From contig CM065712.1 in the NCBI GenBank assembly GCA_017654935.2, positions 16,249,073 through 16,313,072 of the forward strand: a stretch of 64,000 nt of DNA, read 5' to 3'. The notes under the pieces were generated by a model. It searched no databases, had not been told where the DNA came from, and saw only the letters and a list, made by a program, of their open reading frames with translations. The number at the start of each line of letters is the position of its first letter. Positions within the stretch are counted from its first letter, which is position 1. Origin of the DNA: Phymorhynchus buccinoides (taxonomy: Eukaryota; Mollusca; Gastropoda; Neogastropoda; Raphitomidae). Shown here piece by piece: positions 34,323-46,141 of the stretch. The translations under genes and the position numbers were made by a program.

Positions 34323-36850
34323 ATGTCGGTCTCTTCTAGAGCCACTCCTTCTCCTTCAGGTTCGGCTACTGTTTCGTCCGAGTCAGTCTTGGGCGAAATT
34401 GTCCATGACAAATCAGGTAGATTTGCCACTCCGACTTCCCAAACTTCAGTGTCTAAGTCCTCCAAACGCTCTTCTAAGAAGGCTTCTTCTTCTAAGCTGG
34501 TTCCTGCTAAAAACAATCTCTTCTGAGAAGGATTTGCCTAAACCCTCTTCACCTGTTTCGGTTTCTCAACCTCTGTGCTCTTCTTCAGAAACAGCTCCGA
34601 CTGTTTCACCTCCTTCAGTTTCTGTGCCTGTCATGGATACGTCTTCTCTCTTTGAGTCCTTTTTGAAGAATCTCAATTCTTCTGGAATTCGAATCTCTAA
34701 TTCAGTTCCCGCTGTAGACTGTGCTCCTTCTTCTCCACCCCCTTTGGGTGTGTTTTCTCCCAAGTCTGTTGCAGCTCCGGGTACTGTCGTCCTCCAGGCT
34801 TCACCCTGCAGCCACATGATGTCTACAGGGTTTCCTCTACTAGGACCACGGCAGCTCTTCGTGTGGGGTCTCCCAAGGCCTCCCTCCCACGTGGCAGCTC
34901 CCCTCATGCCGCTCCGACCAATACCGGGTCAATGCCGCTCTCTGGGGAGAGAGCGAAGGTAGATGGTCTGGGCTGGATTGTCACCCTTGTTAGCCGTCAA
35001 GGGCGGCTTTTCAGTCATGGGGAAGAGACACGTTGTTAGGGCGTGTTCCAGTAGTTCTTCTTCCCAGAGGGTTTACCCTGGAGGACGTAAATCTGGGGGG
35101 ACAACCATACACTATCCCCTCAAGAACCGGTAGACAGGGAAAATGGAGTCCCGGTTCTCTAGACTACCTGGTCAGGTTTGTCCTACCCGGACACAAAGAC
35201 ACCCACATACTGGACGCTCAGCCAAATGCTTTCCGCCTACAGTGGGCACGCACCTTCCTCCACTGCAACGAGGTATTCTCGTGAACCCGGTTGCAAGGTG
35301 CACAACATTTCTTCTGGTTGTGTGGAGCAGGAGCTCTCCCACCCTTCTACTGGATCTTCCTACCGGTTCGATACCGTTCCGGTTTAGCACTCCCGGTTAT
35401 AGCACCGGGTGTTGCGTGAACCGAAAAAATCTTCCGGTGTCTCAGGTTCTCCCGGTTTCCGGGGCTCAGTACCTGATCGTCCTTCCACCGGATCTTTCTC
35501 CCGGTTGGATCACCTTCCAGTGCATCCAAACCAGTATGTCCACCGGGTCTCTTTGGAATTCCTGCCGTCGGACGATGAAGCTCCATCCCAATTGGACCCG
35601 TTTGAAAACAGGGTCCAACGGGAAGTAGCCAGGTGCATGTCTGCTCTTCAGCATTCCGGCTCTGTCTCTCCTTCACCCTCGTTGGATGAGGATGAATCGC
35701 AACCAACTTCCCTTCCTGACCAGGCGACTTTTCCGGTGGATAGTCTAGATTTTTCAAGACAGGCAATTCTCAGCATGATTCAGCCGTACTGTTCCGACAT
35801 TGTCGAGAAGCAACTCCCTTCCTCTCACTCGGCTACGGATAGCATTGTGGGCTCTTTCAAGAGATCCAAAAAAACTTCGTTGTGTATGAAGTGCCCTGAT
35901 TTGCTCCTCCAGTCGATCTCCGAGGCTGAGTCTGCCCTTCAACTGGGAAAGTCTCTCCCAGATCTGTCTTCAGAACCAGATGGCGATTTCTTCACTTGTT
36001 TGGAGACAATCAAATTGTTAAATTGAATTGAATAGTTCATCTTCTCTTGGTTCTTTTGCGGTTCCAAAGTTCAACCCTCCTTTCCCTTTGGACGACAACT
36101 TCTGGCCATTTGAGTCCTCTTCGAAACTTTCTAAATAGGAAGTCTCCAAGTTACGCTTTTTCCAGCCTTTACCTGCTTTGACTCTCAAACCAGCTATCGT
36201 TAGTAAGTTAGAATCTTTGGTCTCTGAGTCTTTGAAAGCCTGTGGTGTTTCCTCTTCCCTCCTGGATCCTCCAATCGGTGGCCAGGATTCTGGGTAAATC
36301 TCCGACAGGTTCTCCAGAGGATTTCAGAATTTTCCAAGATGTAGATGTGTCGGTTCTAGGGTCCCTTCTGGCGGTTCTCGGTGAGTCTATCAGTAGTTTG
36401 TCTGACTCTGTCTCCTCCCTTTGGGTCCAGCTAATGGCCCTTCGCCGCGATTCTGTTCTGGAGTGCATGTCTGTAAATGTCTCTAAATCTGAAAAAGAGA
36501 GACTCTGTTCCCTCCCTCTTCCTTCGTCGGGTCTCTTAGGCAATCGTGCCTTGGACAGTTCTTTGGATTCAGCTCTCAAGTCCTCCCAGGACGCCATGGT
36601 TAGGGCCGTCTCCAAAAGGTTTCGCATGGATTCCCAAGTCCGTCCTCATCAACCTTCTGTTCATCTTCCGGAGTCTCGTCCTTTTAGAAAGCGTTCTGCT
36701 GTCCAAGCCAGCAACACAGTTTCTGTTCCCAACAGGGCCCACTTGTACTCTGCTCGTCAGGTGTTTCAACCTCGTCTGAACAGACAATCTTCTTGGGGTG
36801 GACGGTCAGCTAGACCCTCCAAGCCCAAACAGCAGCAGCTTTTTCGATAG
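34323..36850 (+). pseudogene. DIRS gag-like region, frameshifted
   Basis: Successive plus-strand readings (34323-34526, 34399-34962, 35409-36026, 36242-36850) are rich in Ser, Pro and Leu. Motifs such as SLDEDESQPTSLPDQ and a basic C-terminus (KPKQQQLF) are the style of DIRS ORF1 gag proteins. At least three frame changes separate them, and a stop lies near 36023. No zinc knuckle is seen. Assignment rests mainly on position between the DIRS termini and upstream of the recombinase. Confidence 0.5.
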
Positions 36851-36870
36851 GCATTCGCTGGGTCCTTTGA

Positions 36871-37578
36871 GTGGTGCAGGTGGGTTTCTGTTTCCCTTTC
36901 CTCCAGGAACCCCCCCTCTCAGACTTGACTCCAAGCCAGGTGTTCAAGTATCTGGGGATGAGTTTCAACACAGTCTCTTTCCGTGTGTCTTCCCAACGGG
37001 TTAGCTGTGTTCATGCGTTCAGTGGCCTCGCGCACGATATAGAATTCGATTCTTCCCGTTCATCTGTCACCTCGCTCCTTCCAGAGTTTCGTGCCAAAAC
37101 TCAGCCAGGTGATGTGGACTCTCCTCTCATTGTCATTTCTAGTCTCGACTCTATCCTCTGTGCTGATGACCCAGATGTGTATCTCTGCCCTGTTCGTTAC
37201 CTCAGGGTATACCTACGTCGTACTAGTTCTTTTCGGGGTTCTAGTTGGCGACTTTTCATTTCTCTCAATGAAAAGTACCAGAAAGACATCACAAAGTCCA
37301 CCATCTCTCGGTGGCTCATGGAGCTAGTAAAGTTGGCTTACGCTAAAGCTAGACACTCTCTTCCCCTCAACCCTATCAAGGCTCATGAGATACGCGCTAT
37401 CAGTTCTTCACTGGTTCTCGTTAGAGGCGTTCCTCTAACGAAGATAATGGAAGCGGCCTTTTGGAAGTCCCACAATACGTTCCTGTGTTACTACCTCAGG
37501 GACGTATCCACACAAAGACCAGATGACTCCTTCGCCATCAAACGGGTGGTGGTGGCTCAGACCCCGGTTTCCTGTTAA
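36871..37578 (+). pseudogene. DIRS RT remnant fused to tyrosine recombinase
   Basis: A 235-codon open stretch. It starts with a piece typical of the end of DIRS reverse transcriptase (SQVFKYLGMSFNTVSFRVS) and passes abruptly into the tyrosine recombinase C-terminal domain: DVYLCPVRYLRVYLRRTSSF, then TISRWLMELVKLAYAKA, then NPIKAHEIRAISSS (box II His-x-x-Arg), AFWKSHNTFLCYYLRDV (Trp/His and the nucleophilic Tyr). The N-terminal recombinase half, RNase H and the RT core are deleted. It cannot support replication by itself. Confidence 0.8.
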
Positions 37579-37750
37579 TGTAAGCTACGGTTTTTTCTCT
37601 GGGGTATGTCATTATCATGACCTGTTGGGGGAATTATTACATGTGTATGGGGGATGTATATCCTCATGTTCTTCAGCTTATTTGTGCTGAAGTTATGTAT
37701 TATTTGAATGTTCGTCCTACAAGAAGCATCACCCTCCTCCTCTTTGGTAT

Positions 37751-37861
37751 TCTGCTAATTGTTTTGAGTGTTGGTCAGTATGGTTATAATAGATTGATAG
37801 ATTTTTTATTAATCTTACTATCTATTTTAACTAAATACTTACTAACACTCAAAACAATCAA
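37751..37861. repeat. DIRS internal complementary region
   Basis: The first half is the reverse complement of the left terminus around 33757-33806; the second half is the reverse complement of the right terminus around 38030-38098. Established DIRS-1 replication models use such a region to template joining of the termini into a circle. Confidence 0.8.
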
Positions 37862-37904
37862 AGCATCCCGCCCATCCTCCCTCCTGATGCGGTTAAAATG
37901 ATAA

Positions 37905-38050
37905 AGCGATTTGATAAGACCGGAAGTCAGGGGGAGTAATTGGGCTTCTGGGTAATGAGAGTAGCAGTCCTTTGATACTTTCGTTTTTTATGTGCTGTGG
38001 CATTTGGTTTCCAACTGATGATGATTTATGCTAATTGTTTTGAGTGTTGG
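37905..38050. repeat. DIRS right inverted terminal repeat
   Basis: Reverse complement of 33784-33934, ending GTTTTGAGTGTTGG; the element continues to about 38098. Confidence 0.85.
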
Positions 38051-38470
38051 TAAGTATTTAGTTAAAATGGATAGTAAAATTAATTTTAAAAAATATCAAC
38101 CTTTATGAATTCAACGGTTTTTCCTGAAATTTTGCAATACTTTAATGACAAATAATTACGCTGGAACGAGAAAACACAAGCTTGTTTAACTGTTGAAACG
38201 AGATGAAAGCTGTCTATAAATGCTTCGATTTTATTAGTAAAAGTATATAAAAAAGTTGTCAGTAGATGCTCTGATTTTGTTAGTAAAAGTATACGAAAAA
38301 AACAAAAACAACAAACTTAAGCTTAAGGGGCCTTCGCCCTCTGAACCTCACAAGCGAGTCCGCCACATGACCCTGCCTAGCTAGGCAGAACCCAGGCCTT
38401 CCTGCTTTTCATTTTATCCAGGTTTCACCCTTGTATTTAGTTATTTCAAATGCATTTCCCCCCCCTTTAG

Positions 38471-38711
38471 GGAGATTGTCCGAAACCAGCCCAAACTCTC
38501 CGACACGGAATTATGGGGAAGCTTGTTCCGAGCCGTGGCCAATCAGGACGAGGCCAAGACGGAGTGGGCATGCGATGAGGTGCGTCAGGTGCTGCGCCAC
38601 TACCGGCTGGAGACACCTGCCGATTTGGCCGATCAGATCAGAGCCGGCGTGCCCTGCACGTGTAGACTGCATCTTCAAGAACTGCCTCCTGGAGCCCCTC
38701 CCCTATTACAG
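38471..38711 (+). CDS. CARD-gene exon 5
   Basis: Acceptor with a pyrimidine run, TTTCCCCCCCCTTTAG, and donor TTACAG|GTGATC. 241 bp, phase 2 in (G completes the CAG codon begun in exon 4), phase 0 out. It encodes 80 residues including EIVRNQPKLSDTELWGSLFR, AVANQDEAKTEWACDEVRQV and LETPADLADQIRAGVPCTC. The segment looks largely helical, with a Pro-rich end. No family recognised. Clean open frame, strong splice sites and GC content above the flanking intron argue for a real exon. Confidence 0.65.
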
Positions 38712-40439
38712 GTGATCTATTGGGTGCATCTCAGTTGCGTCAGTTTTAAATTGTGCTCAGTAATAAGCACGTAATCTGGATTGACACATCGATTACGGCC
38801 TTGTTGATATTACATTTAGAGCCCCGTATTGTGAAACTATGGGCAGCTTTTGGGTTGTGGGTACATACGTTTTACTGTATGTTTTGATGAGATCTCAACA
38901 TATTTTACACAGAGCTTCCATCACGAGAAAACCACATTCTCCCGAGCTGCATCTTTATTAAAGTGATAGTGCATAGGAAAAAGAGGCATAAGTCGCTCAG
39001 AATGTTTTAGAGCAAAAGCCAGAACCCTCAAAATACCAATTTTCTGTTTAAGGCACAACATGAAAGGCCATTTTGAATTATTTATTTGTTTATTTGATTT
39101 TTAATCAATTCAATAGAAACAAAGAGACAACATTCTGTCTTCTATGTCTGATTTCTGCAAATGGTCAATCTCGAACAACTATAACATAAAAACTAGACTA
39201 GATCACTCATTTCTGTTTTCTGTGTAATGACTAGGAATCTTTTTGCCCCATCTTGTAATTAAACCAAATCTCAATTTATGCCAAAATACCATTATGTCTG
39301 GGTTTTCCCTTGTGCTATTATACCTTTGTGGGATGCGCACCAACAGCAATGCTTTTATGTCCCCTCATTATCGAGCTGTGATGAAAGGCTTTTGTTTTGT
39401 TTGTTTTATCAAATTGTATGCTCTTTTTTGTTCTATTACATTGTATCACTCCCCAAATGATAATGGAAACTTTTTAGGTTGTCTTTTTTGTGTAAATAAT
39501 TATACATTTGAAGTAACTGACACCAGTGATTGCGCTAGGGATTTTCAAAACCAGTCCCATCAGAGAAAATGCCCCCCAACAACCGGTGTCAAAACCAGTC
39601 CCAGGGAAAAAACCAACAACAATTGAAAACACAATATTAAAGCCTCTGTTAACTATCAGTCCCTGGGACTGACAGGTCAAATTTGTTTTCAGCATTTTGG
39701 TTTTGCAATTAGTGTTTTACTGATAACACCAGTTAACGCGATCAGTGGACACTCAGCATTAGCTCACAACAAAGCAATTGATCTAGTCACCCGAGCTTTG
39801 CCCCTATTTTTGGCTTAGTACATTTACATTTTTTCAGTCAAGACTTTCATCTGCCTTCCGCCTGTTGACAAAAATGGCATATGAGGCTAAGAATGTGTAC
39901 ATGTCTTTGACAAACTGTTTTGAATCCGCTTGTTTGCATTTTACTCCTCAATAATCACCTTTAATTTCTAAATAATATTTCGTTCAATTTTCAATTCGCT
40001 TTCAGAATGGATGACTACAGCAAGTCAAGGAGAACTACTCGAAAATCATTTGGGTTGATTTCACAGACTAAGGTTGCAAGTTGTTTCTCTTGGTTAAAGT
40101 ATTGATAGTTACCATTTTAAGGCCTGGATGATATTGATCTTTACACAGTTTTAAAAGGTACATACTGTTTTCTAAAATTTGATAAAAGCACTCATCGCCA
40201 CCTGGAAATTAAACTATCGTACTGTACGTCAAAATTGGTCAACTGCCATGTGTTGGACTTACCAGTTGATCAATGGCAAAATATGCATCATCTAACAAGG
40301 CTGTAAAAGCACACAACAATTTTCAATAATAAATAACTGACAGTGACACCATGCAGACAAAAATGACGTAATGTGACCTGAAATGACCGAAATATCGATT
40401 CTCCTCAAGTGAAGCGACGTGCTTCGACTTACGTCTATA
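38712..40439. other. Intron, AT-rich
   Basis: No gene or clear element seen. It contains palindromic CAGTCCCTGGGACTG near 39657-39671 and related CAGTCCCAGGG words at about 39596, perhaps a decayed inverted repeat. Confidence 0.45.
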
Positions 40440-40876
40440 TGTGACCCAGCACCATGAAAGGGACATTAAGACGTGACTAAAGTGTCTAAAAGTGTCATTC
40501 TGAGAATATTCTACAGTTGGAAACTTCAGATACATCTCTTTCTAATGATACAAGGACCATTCTTCTATCTTTTTTTCTTTCCAGAGTTATGAACATTTAA
40601 AGTTAGTAGGGTGAGCGTCGGCCATTTTGAGAAAACACAGTTTAAAGTCTAGCCTAGCTGAAGAAAATGCATTGACCTACTCGTTTTAAAACACTTATAA
40701 GACCATTTAGATACCATATCAAAGAGTATCCTTTATACCTATGAAAGATAAGATGTTAGAGAACACAAACATATCAATAACTTAAAATTGACAAAAAATG
40801 AGATTTTTGAATTTGCAAGCCTGTTGTTAGAAACTAGCCCAGCGACTTAATGTCCCTTTCGTGGTGCTGGGTCACA
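40440..40876. mobile_element. 437-bp MITE
   Basis: Left end TGTGACCCAGCACCATGAAA; right end is its reverse complement with one change (TTTCGTGGTGCTGGGTCACA). The inverted match covers about 30 bp, to GGGACATTAAG / TTAATGTCCC. AT-rich interior, no ORF. Flanked by TATA-like words, so a TA-type target is plausible. Confidence 0.75.
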
Positions 40877-41041
40877 CATATGTTAAGCGCACAGTGACAT
40901 GAGAGTTGGATTAAAGAAACGTTGCGTGTTGGTGTGTCTGAAACTAAGGGTCACCGTGGGGGGAGAAGGGGAGAGGGGGAGGTGGACAGTTGTCCCTCTT
41001 CTCACGGGGACAGCAGCAGACCGGGGGTCAGTCGATTTCAG

Positions 41042-41099
41042 ATGCCGGAGTCACAGTATCTGGGCAGTGATGACCCCGACTTCAAACTGCCCCTGCCTG
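41042..41099 (+). CDS. CARD-gene exon 6 (short)
   Basis: Best phase-compatible model: acceptor GTCGATTTCAG (weak pyrimidine tract), phase 0 in, donor CCTG|GTCAGTTG, phase 1 out. It encodes MPESQYLGSDDPDFKLPLP. The frame is open for 120 bases further upstream, where GGACAG acceptors would give a phase-2 entry that does not fit exon 5, so the start is uncertain. The last bases (CTGCCTG|GT) resemble the end of exon 7. Confidence 0.45.
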
Positions 41100-41209
41100 G
41101 TCAGTTGGTGTGTATGCGTGCAGACAGACAGACAGACAGTTGCAGTCACGTGTATGCACTTTCACATACACACATACATGTATGCATAAATAGGTACTCA
41201 CTCACACAC

Positions 41210-41247
41210 AAACACATTCACGCACACACGCACACACACACACACAC

Positions 41248-41299
<52 letters not shown>

Positions 41300-41427
41300 C
41301 ATATGCTGTTGCATGCACACATATATCAAATATGCACACTCATACACACACATATACACACTCACACGCACGCGCACGCGCACACGCACGCACGCACACG
41401 CACACACGCACACACGCACGCACACAC

Positions 41428-41483
<56 letters not shown>

Positions 41484-41500
41484 GCACACACACACACACA
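41210..41500. repeat. CA-rich repeat left of LINE
   Basis: CA dinucleotides with CGCA variants and a unique stretch GTCATATGCTGTTGCATGCA at about 41298. A similar stretch occurs in the repeat at 45271-45590. Confidence 0.9.
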
Positions 41501-41701
41501 AGGGTGAAACTTGGATAAAGCTTATCACCTTGTTTGTTTGAAGACAGTTACTGTAATTGTGATTCACACAGAGTGTGGGCAGCGTACATTGCTTTACATT
41601 TATGCTTGGTATAAACTAACTTGTCTAATTTATTGCTTGTTCACTTCTACATTAACCGTTTTCAATTGTCTTTGTGCATATATTAATTAATCCTTGTTAG
41701 T

Positions 41702-42586
41702 ATGTCTTCTACCCTAGACACATGGCCCTCACAGGAGGGACTTCGTATTGGATACCTAAATATCAATAGTGCCAGAAATAAGACCGATGAAATCGCAACA
41801 ATACTCCTCCGTAACAATGGTAAACACTTTCATTTATTTTGCATAGCTGAGTCCTGGTTAACTGATGTAATCCCCAATTCTCATGTGTCTATGCCTAACT
41901 ATAACATGATTCGATTAGACCCCAATGCACCGCGTTCAACAGGTTTACTTTTGTACGGCACTCGTTCCCTAACTCTCAAAAGAATAACTCGAATAAAGTC
42001 GATTTGGGCTGAAATAAGTCTGAAGCATTGTACACACATTATGATAGGATTCCTTTACAGAAACCCCGCAGAAAAATTTGACTGGTACGACAGATTCAAT
42101 TCAATGATGGATGCATCAATCTTAGAATCAAAGGAAATCATCCTACTAGGCGATTTTAATATTGATCTAGCAATCCCGGGAACTAAATGGAATCAAATGT
42201 ATACAATGTATGGCTTGGATCAAATAATTGATGTTCCAACACGCATTACTGAACATTCTAAAACTTTAATTGACCACATATATGTAAACTCTAAAGCGAA
42301 TATAACAGAAATATGCTCTGTACAAACCTGTTGTAGTGACCATTCCTCTGTTTGTTTAACTTGGAAGAAAAAAGGCATAAAAATCCCGAAGTCCGGCCAT
42401 AAAGAAATATTTTACAGGTGTTTTAGGCATTTTGATCAAAATTCGTTTCTAGAAGATTTAGTTAACTCCGATTTAAATTATGTCTATCAGATTAGGGACC
42501 CCGAAGAAGCGATAGAGTTCTGGATTAATAGATTTCAAGAAATATACAACAGACACAAAAAAAGAGTTAGTGAAAAAAAGAGTTAA
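41702..42586 (+). pseudogene. LINE ORF2 endonuclease domain
   Basis: Apurinic-like endonuclease domain with motifs in order: RIGYLNINSARNKTDEI, CIAESWLTD, FLYRNP, EIILLGDFNIDL (GDFN), TLIDHIYVN and CCSDHSSV (SDH). The frame runs past the domain and ends at a stop at 42584 after a frame change, before the RT domain. The first Met lies close to the domain start, as in CR1/Jockey ORF2. The motifs needed for nicking are present, but the protein is truncated. Confidence 0.8.
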
Positions 42587-42589
42587 GCA

Positions 42590-44490
42590 CGTTCCCAAAC
42601 CCCCTTGGATAGATAACGACATAGACATAGAAGAATTAAAAAAGAGACAATTTACTAAGTTCAAACTACAAACAAGCATTCCAAAAACAAAGGAACAACG
42701 TACTCGATGAAACGAAAGGCAATGGAAAAATATTTTCAAAACTTGGTAACTTCATCTAAAAACTATAATACAATATGGAAAGCTATTAACCTAATAAAAA
42801 TCCCAGTGATAACGCCCATAACCTTATTAAAGATCTGTCACCTGAGGACTTAAACTCACACTTTGCAAGTGTTGCCGAGAAGCTGATTGCCGATCACAAA
42901 ACTGATGAAAATGACCTACAACTTCTTAATGATTACTGTCGTTTAAAGAACATTTCCGTGCCCTTTAACATACCTCCCATATCCCTAAATGAGACACTGA
43001 ACAGTCTAATGAGCTTAAAGCAATCAGGATCCAGGGATTTAGATGGAATCGATGGCAAAATTATAAAACTAGCAGCACCTGCTATTGCTGACACACTTAC
43101 ATATATTTATAATATGTGCATAGATAAGGGTCAGTTTCCTAAAAACTTAAAGTTAAAGTTATACCTTTCTACAAATCAGGTGATCGTGCCAGTCCCTCTA
43201 ACTATCGCCCTATTTCTGTATTATTACTTCTGTCCAAACCACTTGAAAAACGCGTAAAATTCTATTTGTGTAAGCATTTAAACCGATATAACCTACTTCA
43301 TGAAAACCAGTCTGATTTTCGTGAAAATCACTCATGTTACACATCCCTCATTCAGCTTATTGACAGATGTCTTTCTAATATTAACAATAATGATTTTACT
43401 GGAATTCTTTTCATTGACTTTGCCAAGGCATTCGATGTTATCAATCATTCCCTCTTAGTAAGAAAACTCAAACGTTACAAAATGGCTGATCAAGCCCAAA
43501 TATTCCTTACCTCCTTCCTTAGCAATCGTAATCAGCTTGTCGAAGTCGGATCAAAAAGATCAGCACTACTCCCAATTAAGTTTGGTGTTCCTCAGGGCTC
43601 AGTATTAGGACCTCTCTTGTTTTCCATATATATCAATGACTTGCCACTGCATTTACAATGCTCTTCTGAAATGTTTGCGAACGACACGTCTTTACAGTCA
43701 TGTAATGGTAACCCCAATGATTTGGTCAGTGATCTCCAGAACAATGTTGATAAATTAATGACATGGACTAAACAGAACCATATGGCGCTAAATGCTACAA
43801 AAACAAAATGCATGTATGTCGCTACACGACAAAAAAGACAGAAAATTAGCTATCCATTCCCACCTTTATACATGCAAGATCAAAATATAGAAGAAGTGAA
43901 ATCACATAACGTCTTACGCGTTACTGTCGATAATGATTTATTATGGTCTGATCATATTTCTTATCTTGGCAAACGAATTTCAAAAAGGATATATCAGCTT
44001 GCAAAAATAAAAAAGTTTTTGAATCTCCACTCGCGAAAGTTGTTCTTCTATGCTCACATCTTATCTCTTATAAATTATGCATCTACTCTTTGGGACAGTA
44101 CCAGTGAAACCAATTTGAAACACATAAGTCGTTTGCATAAACGAGCTATAAAATTGGTTCTGTTAAAATCCAACACCTTGACGGCTAATGAATACAAAAC
44201 ATTAAATATTTTTACCACTAAAAGACAGGCTACTTTTTAGCAAATGCCTTTGCATGTACAACATGGTGAATGGAGTCGCTCCTAAGAAAATTATTGACAG
44301 TTTTACCATCAACCCAAATCGACATACTCATTCACTCTCCTTTCCCAGACCCCGAAATAATTTATACAAGTCTAGTTTTGTTTACTCAAGGGGTACAGCA
44401 TGGAATAATCTATCTTCTTCTTTAAAATTGTGTCCTTCAAGACAAGCTTTTAAAAAGGCACTTAAAAAGACTATGATTGAAGCCTTGTAA
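42590..44490 (+). pseudogene. LINE ORF2 reverse transcriptase, frameshifted and with altered catalytic site
   Basis: The RT domain is spread over three frames (42958-43257, 43266-44240, 44254-44490). Motifs: SGSRDLDGIDGKIIKLAAPA, NQSDFRENHSCYTSL, GILFIDFAKAFDVINH (motif A), GVPQGSVLGPLLFSIYINDL (motif B), then FANDTSLQSC where motif C should read FADDT, so one catalytic Asp is Asn. The C-terminal tail, RGTAWNNLSSSLKLCPSRQAF, matches the usual WNxLP-type end. No RNase H domain. Inactive by frameshift and by the Asp to Asn change. Confidence 0.85.
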
Positions 44491-44797
44491 AATAACCAAA
44501 CCAGCGCTACTTGTCAAAATGAAGGCTTTGTGGGTCATATCTACATAATATATTCCATTAATTTGTTTTGTTCCTTACTGGCACCCTGTAAACTAATCAA
44601 TGATGTTTATCAACATGAGGGCTTTGTGGGTCAATGCTATGTGTTTTATATATGTTATTTTCCATTTGAAGGGGGGGGGGGGGGGGGGTGAATTCTAGTG
44701 ATCTTTCTCATATATTTTTTTCGCTTTACACTGATCTATATGAGTGGTTTTACGGGTTTTTTTCTCTGTATTTGTAAGCTAGATTTTTTGCACGTCC

Positions 44798-44930
<133 letters not shown>

Positions 44931-45270
44931 ACACTCTATCAGGCTCCTTTTTATTTTTCTCTTCTTTACGGTGTCTCTATCAGCCTCTATGTCTCAATCT
45001 TTTTTTCTTGTCCCACCACCTCTTGCTCTCTCCCTTTCAAACTATGATTACATTTGTATTTATATTTTGTACATATTGTATTTGCTAGTCATGATCTATG
45101 TATGATTTGTTTTTGATATTTGTTCATTGTGCTTTGGTTCCTTACGCCAATTTTCATTGTTGATCTTTACATTTTATTTGATTCAGTATTTTTCTTCTTT
45201 TCATGACGACAGGATAAAAAAAAAGCTTGTAGCTAACTCCTTTATCGTCAATAAAGATAATTTTGACTTG

Positions 45271-45426
45271 ACTTGACACACACACACACAACAAGCACAC
45301 ACACACACACACACACACAGAGTCATATGATATTGCACGCACACACATATGCACACTCACACATACACGTATGCACATTCACACACACACACACACACGT
45401 ACACACACACTCACGCTCACACACAT

Positions 45427-45497
<71 letters not shown>

Positions 45498-45499
45498 CA

Positions 45500-45558
<59 letters not shown>

Positions 45559-45590
45559 ACACACACACACACACTCACTTTCACATAAAT
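45271..45590. repeat. CA-rich repeat right of LINE
   Basis: CA repeats containing GTCATATGATATTGCACGCA at about 45323, the counterpart of the stretch in the left flank of the LINE. Confidence 0.9.
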
Positions 45591-46087
45591 ATTATCTAGT
45601 TGCCTCGTCCTTTTCAGTAAAGATAGACTTGGTTTTGGCAGACCACTTTTAAAGGGTGACAGGAATAACACCGAATCTACAATGCAGCCTAAGGTAAAAA
45701 AAAAAAAACCCATGGCGAATGTAACATTGCCGCCTAACCTCGAATTTTCCCTAAAATTATACCGTGTCGCCTAAGACCGAATATACAGTACAGCCTAAGA
45801 CCGAATTTTGCCATGTCGCCCAAGACCGAATATACAGTGCAGCCCAACACAGAATGTAAAATGCAGCCTAAAATCGAAATGTCCCATGCAGTCTAAGACC
45901 GAATATGCAGTGTAGCCTAAAACCGAATATACAGTGTAGCCTAAAGCCGAAATATACAGTGCTGCCTAACACCGAATATACATTGCAGCCTAACACTGAA
46001 TATACAGTGCAGCCTAACACTGAATATAAAGTTCAGTCTGACATGGAATATGACAGTGCAACCTAACAGTGATCACCATATCTTGCA

Positions 46088-46141
46088 TCGTATATTCAGC
46101 CTTAGGCTGCAATGTATATTCGGTGTTATTCCGCTTTCCCA
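46088..46141. repeat. Internal copy of the right terminus
   Basis: GCATCGTATATTCAGCCTTA through GGTGTTATTCCGCTT nearly equals 49074-49127 in direct orientation. It therefore also pairs with the left terminus, giving a possible 490-bp mini-element at 45653-46141. Confidence 0.7.

Larger units (their letters stand above)
33757..38098 (+). mobile_element. DIRS-type tyrosine-recombinase retrotransposon, internally deleted
   Basis: Inverted terminal repeats of about 147 bp (33784-33934 and 37905-38050) both begin CCAACACTCAAAACAATTAG when read inward. Just inside the right end, 37751-37861 is complementary first to the left terminus (CTAATTGTTTTGAGTGTTGG and TCAGTATGGTTA) and then to the right terminus (CTAAATACTTACTAACACTC). 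That is the internal complementary region used in DIRS replication. It carries a Ser/Pro-rich gag-like region and a tyrosine recombinase. Most of RT and RNase H is missing. It lies in the intron between exons 4 and 5. Confidence 0.85.
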
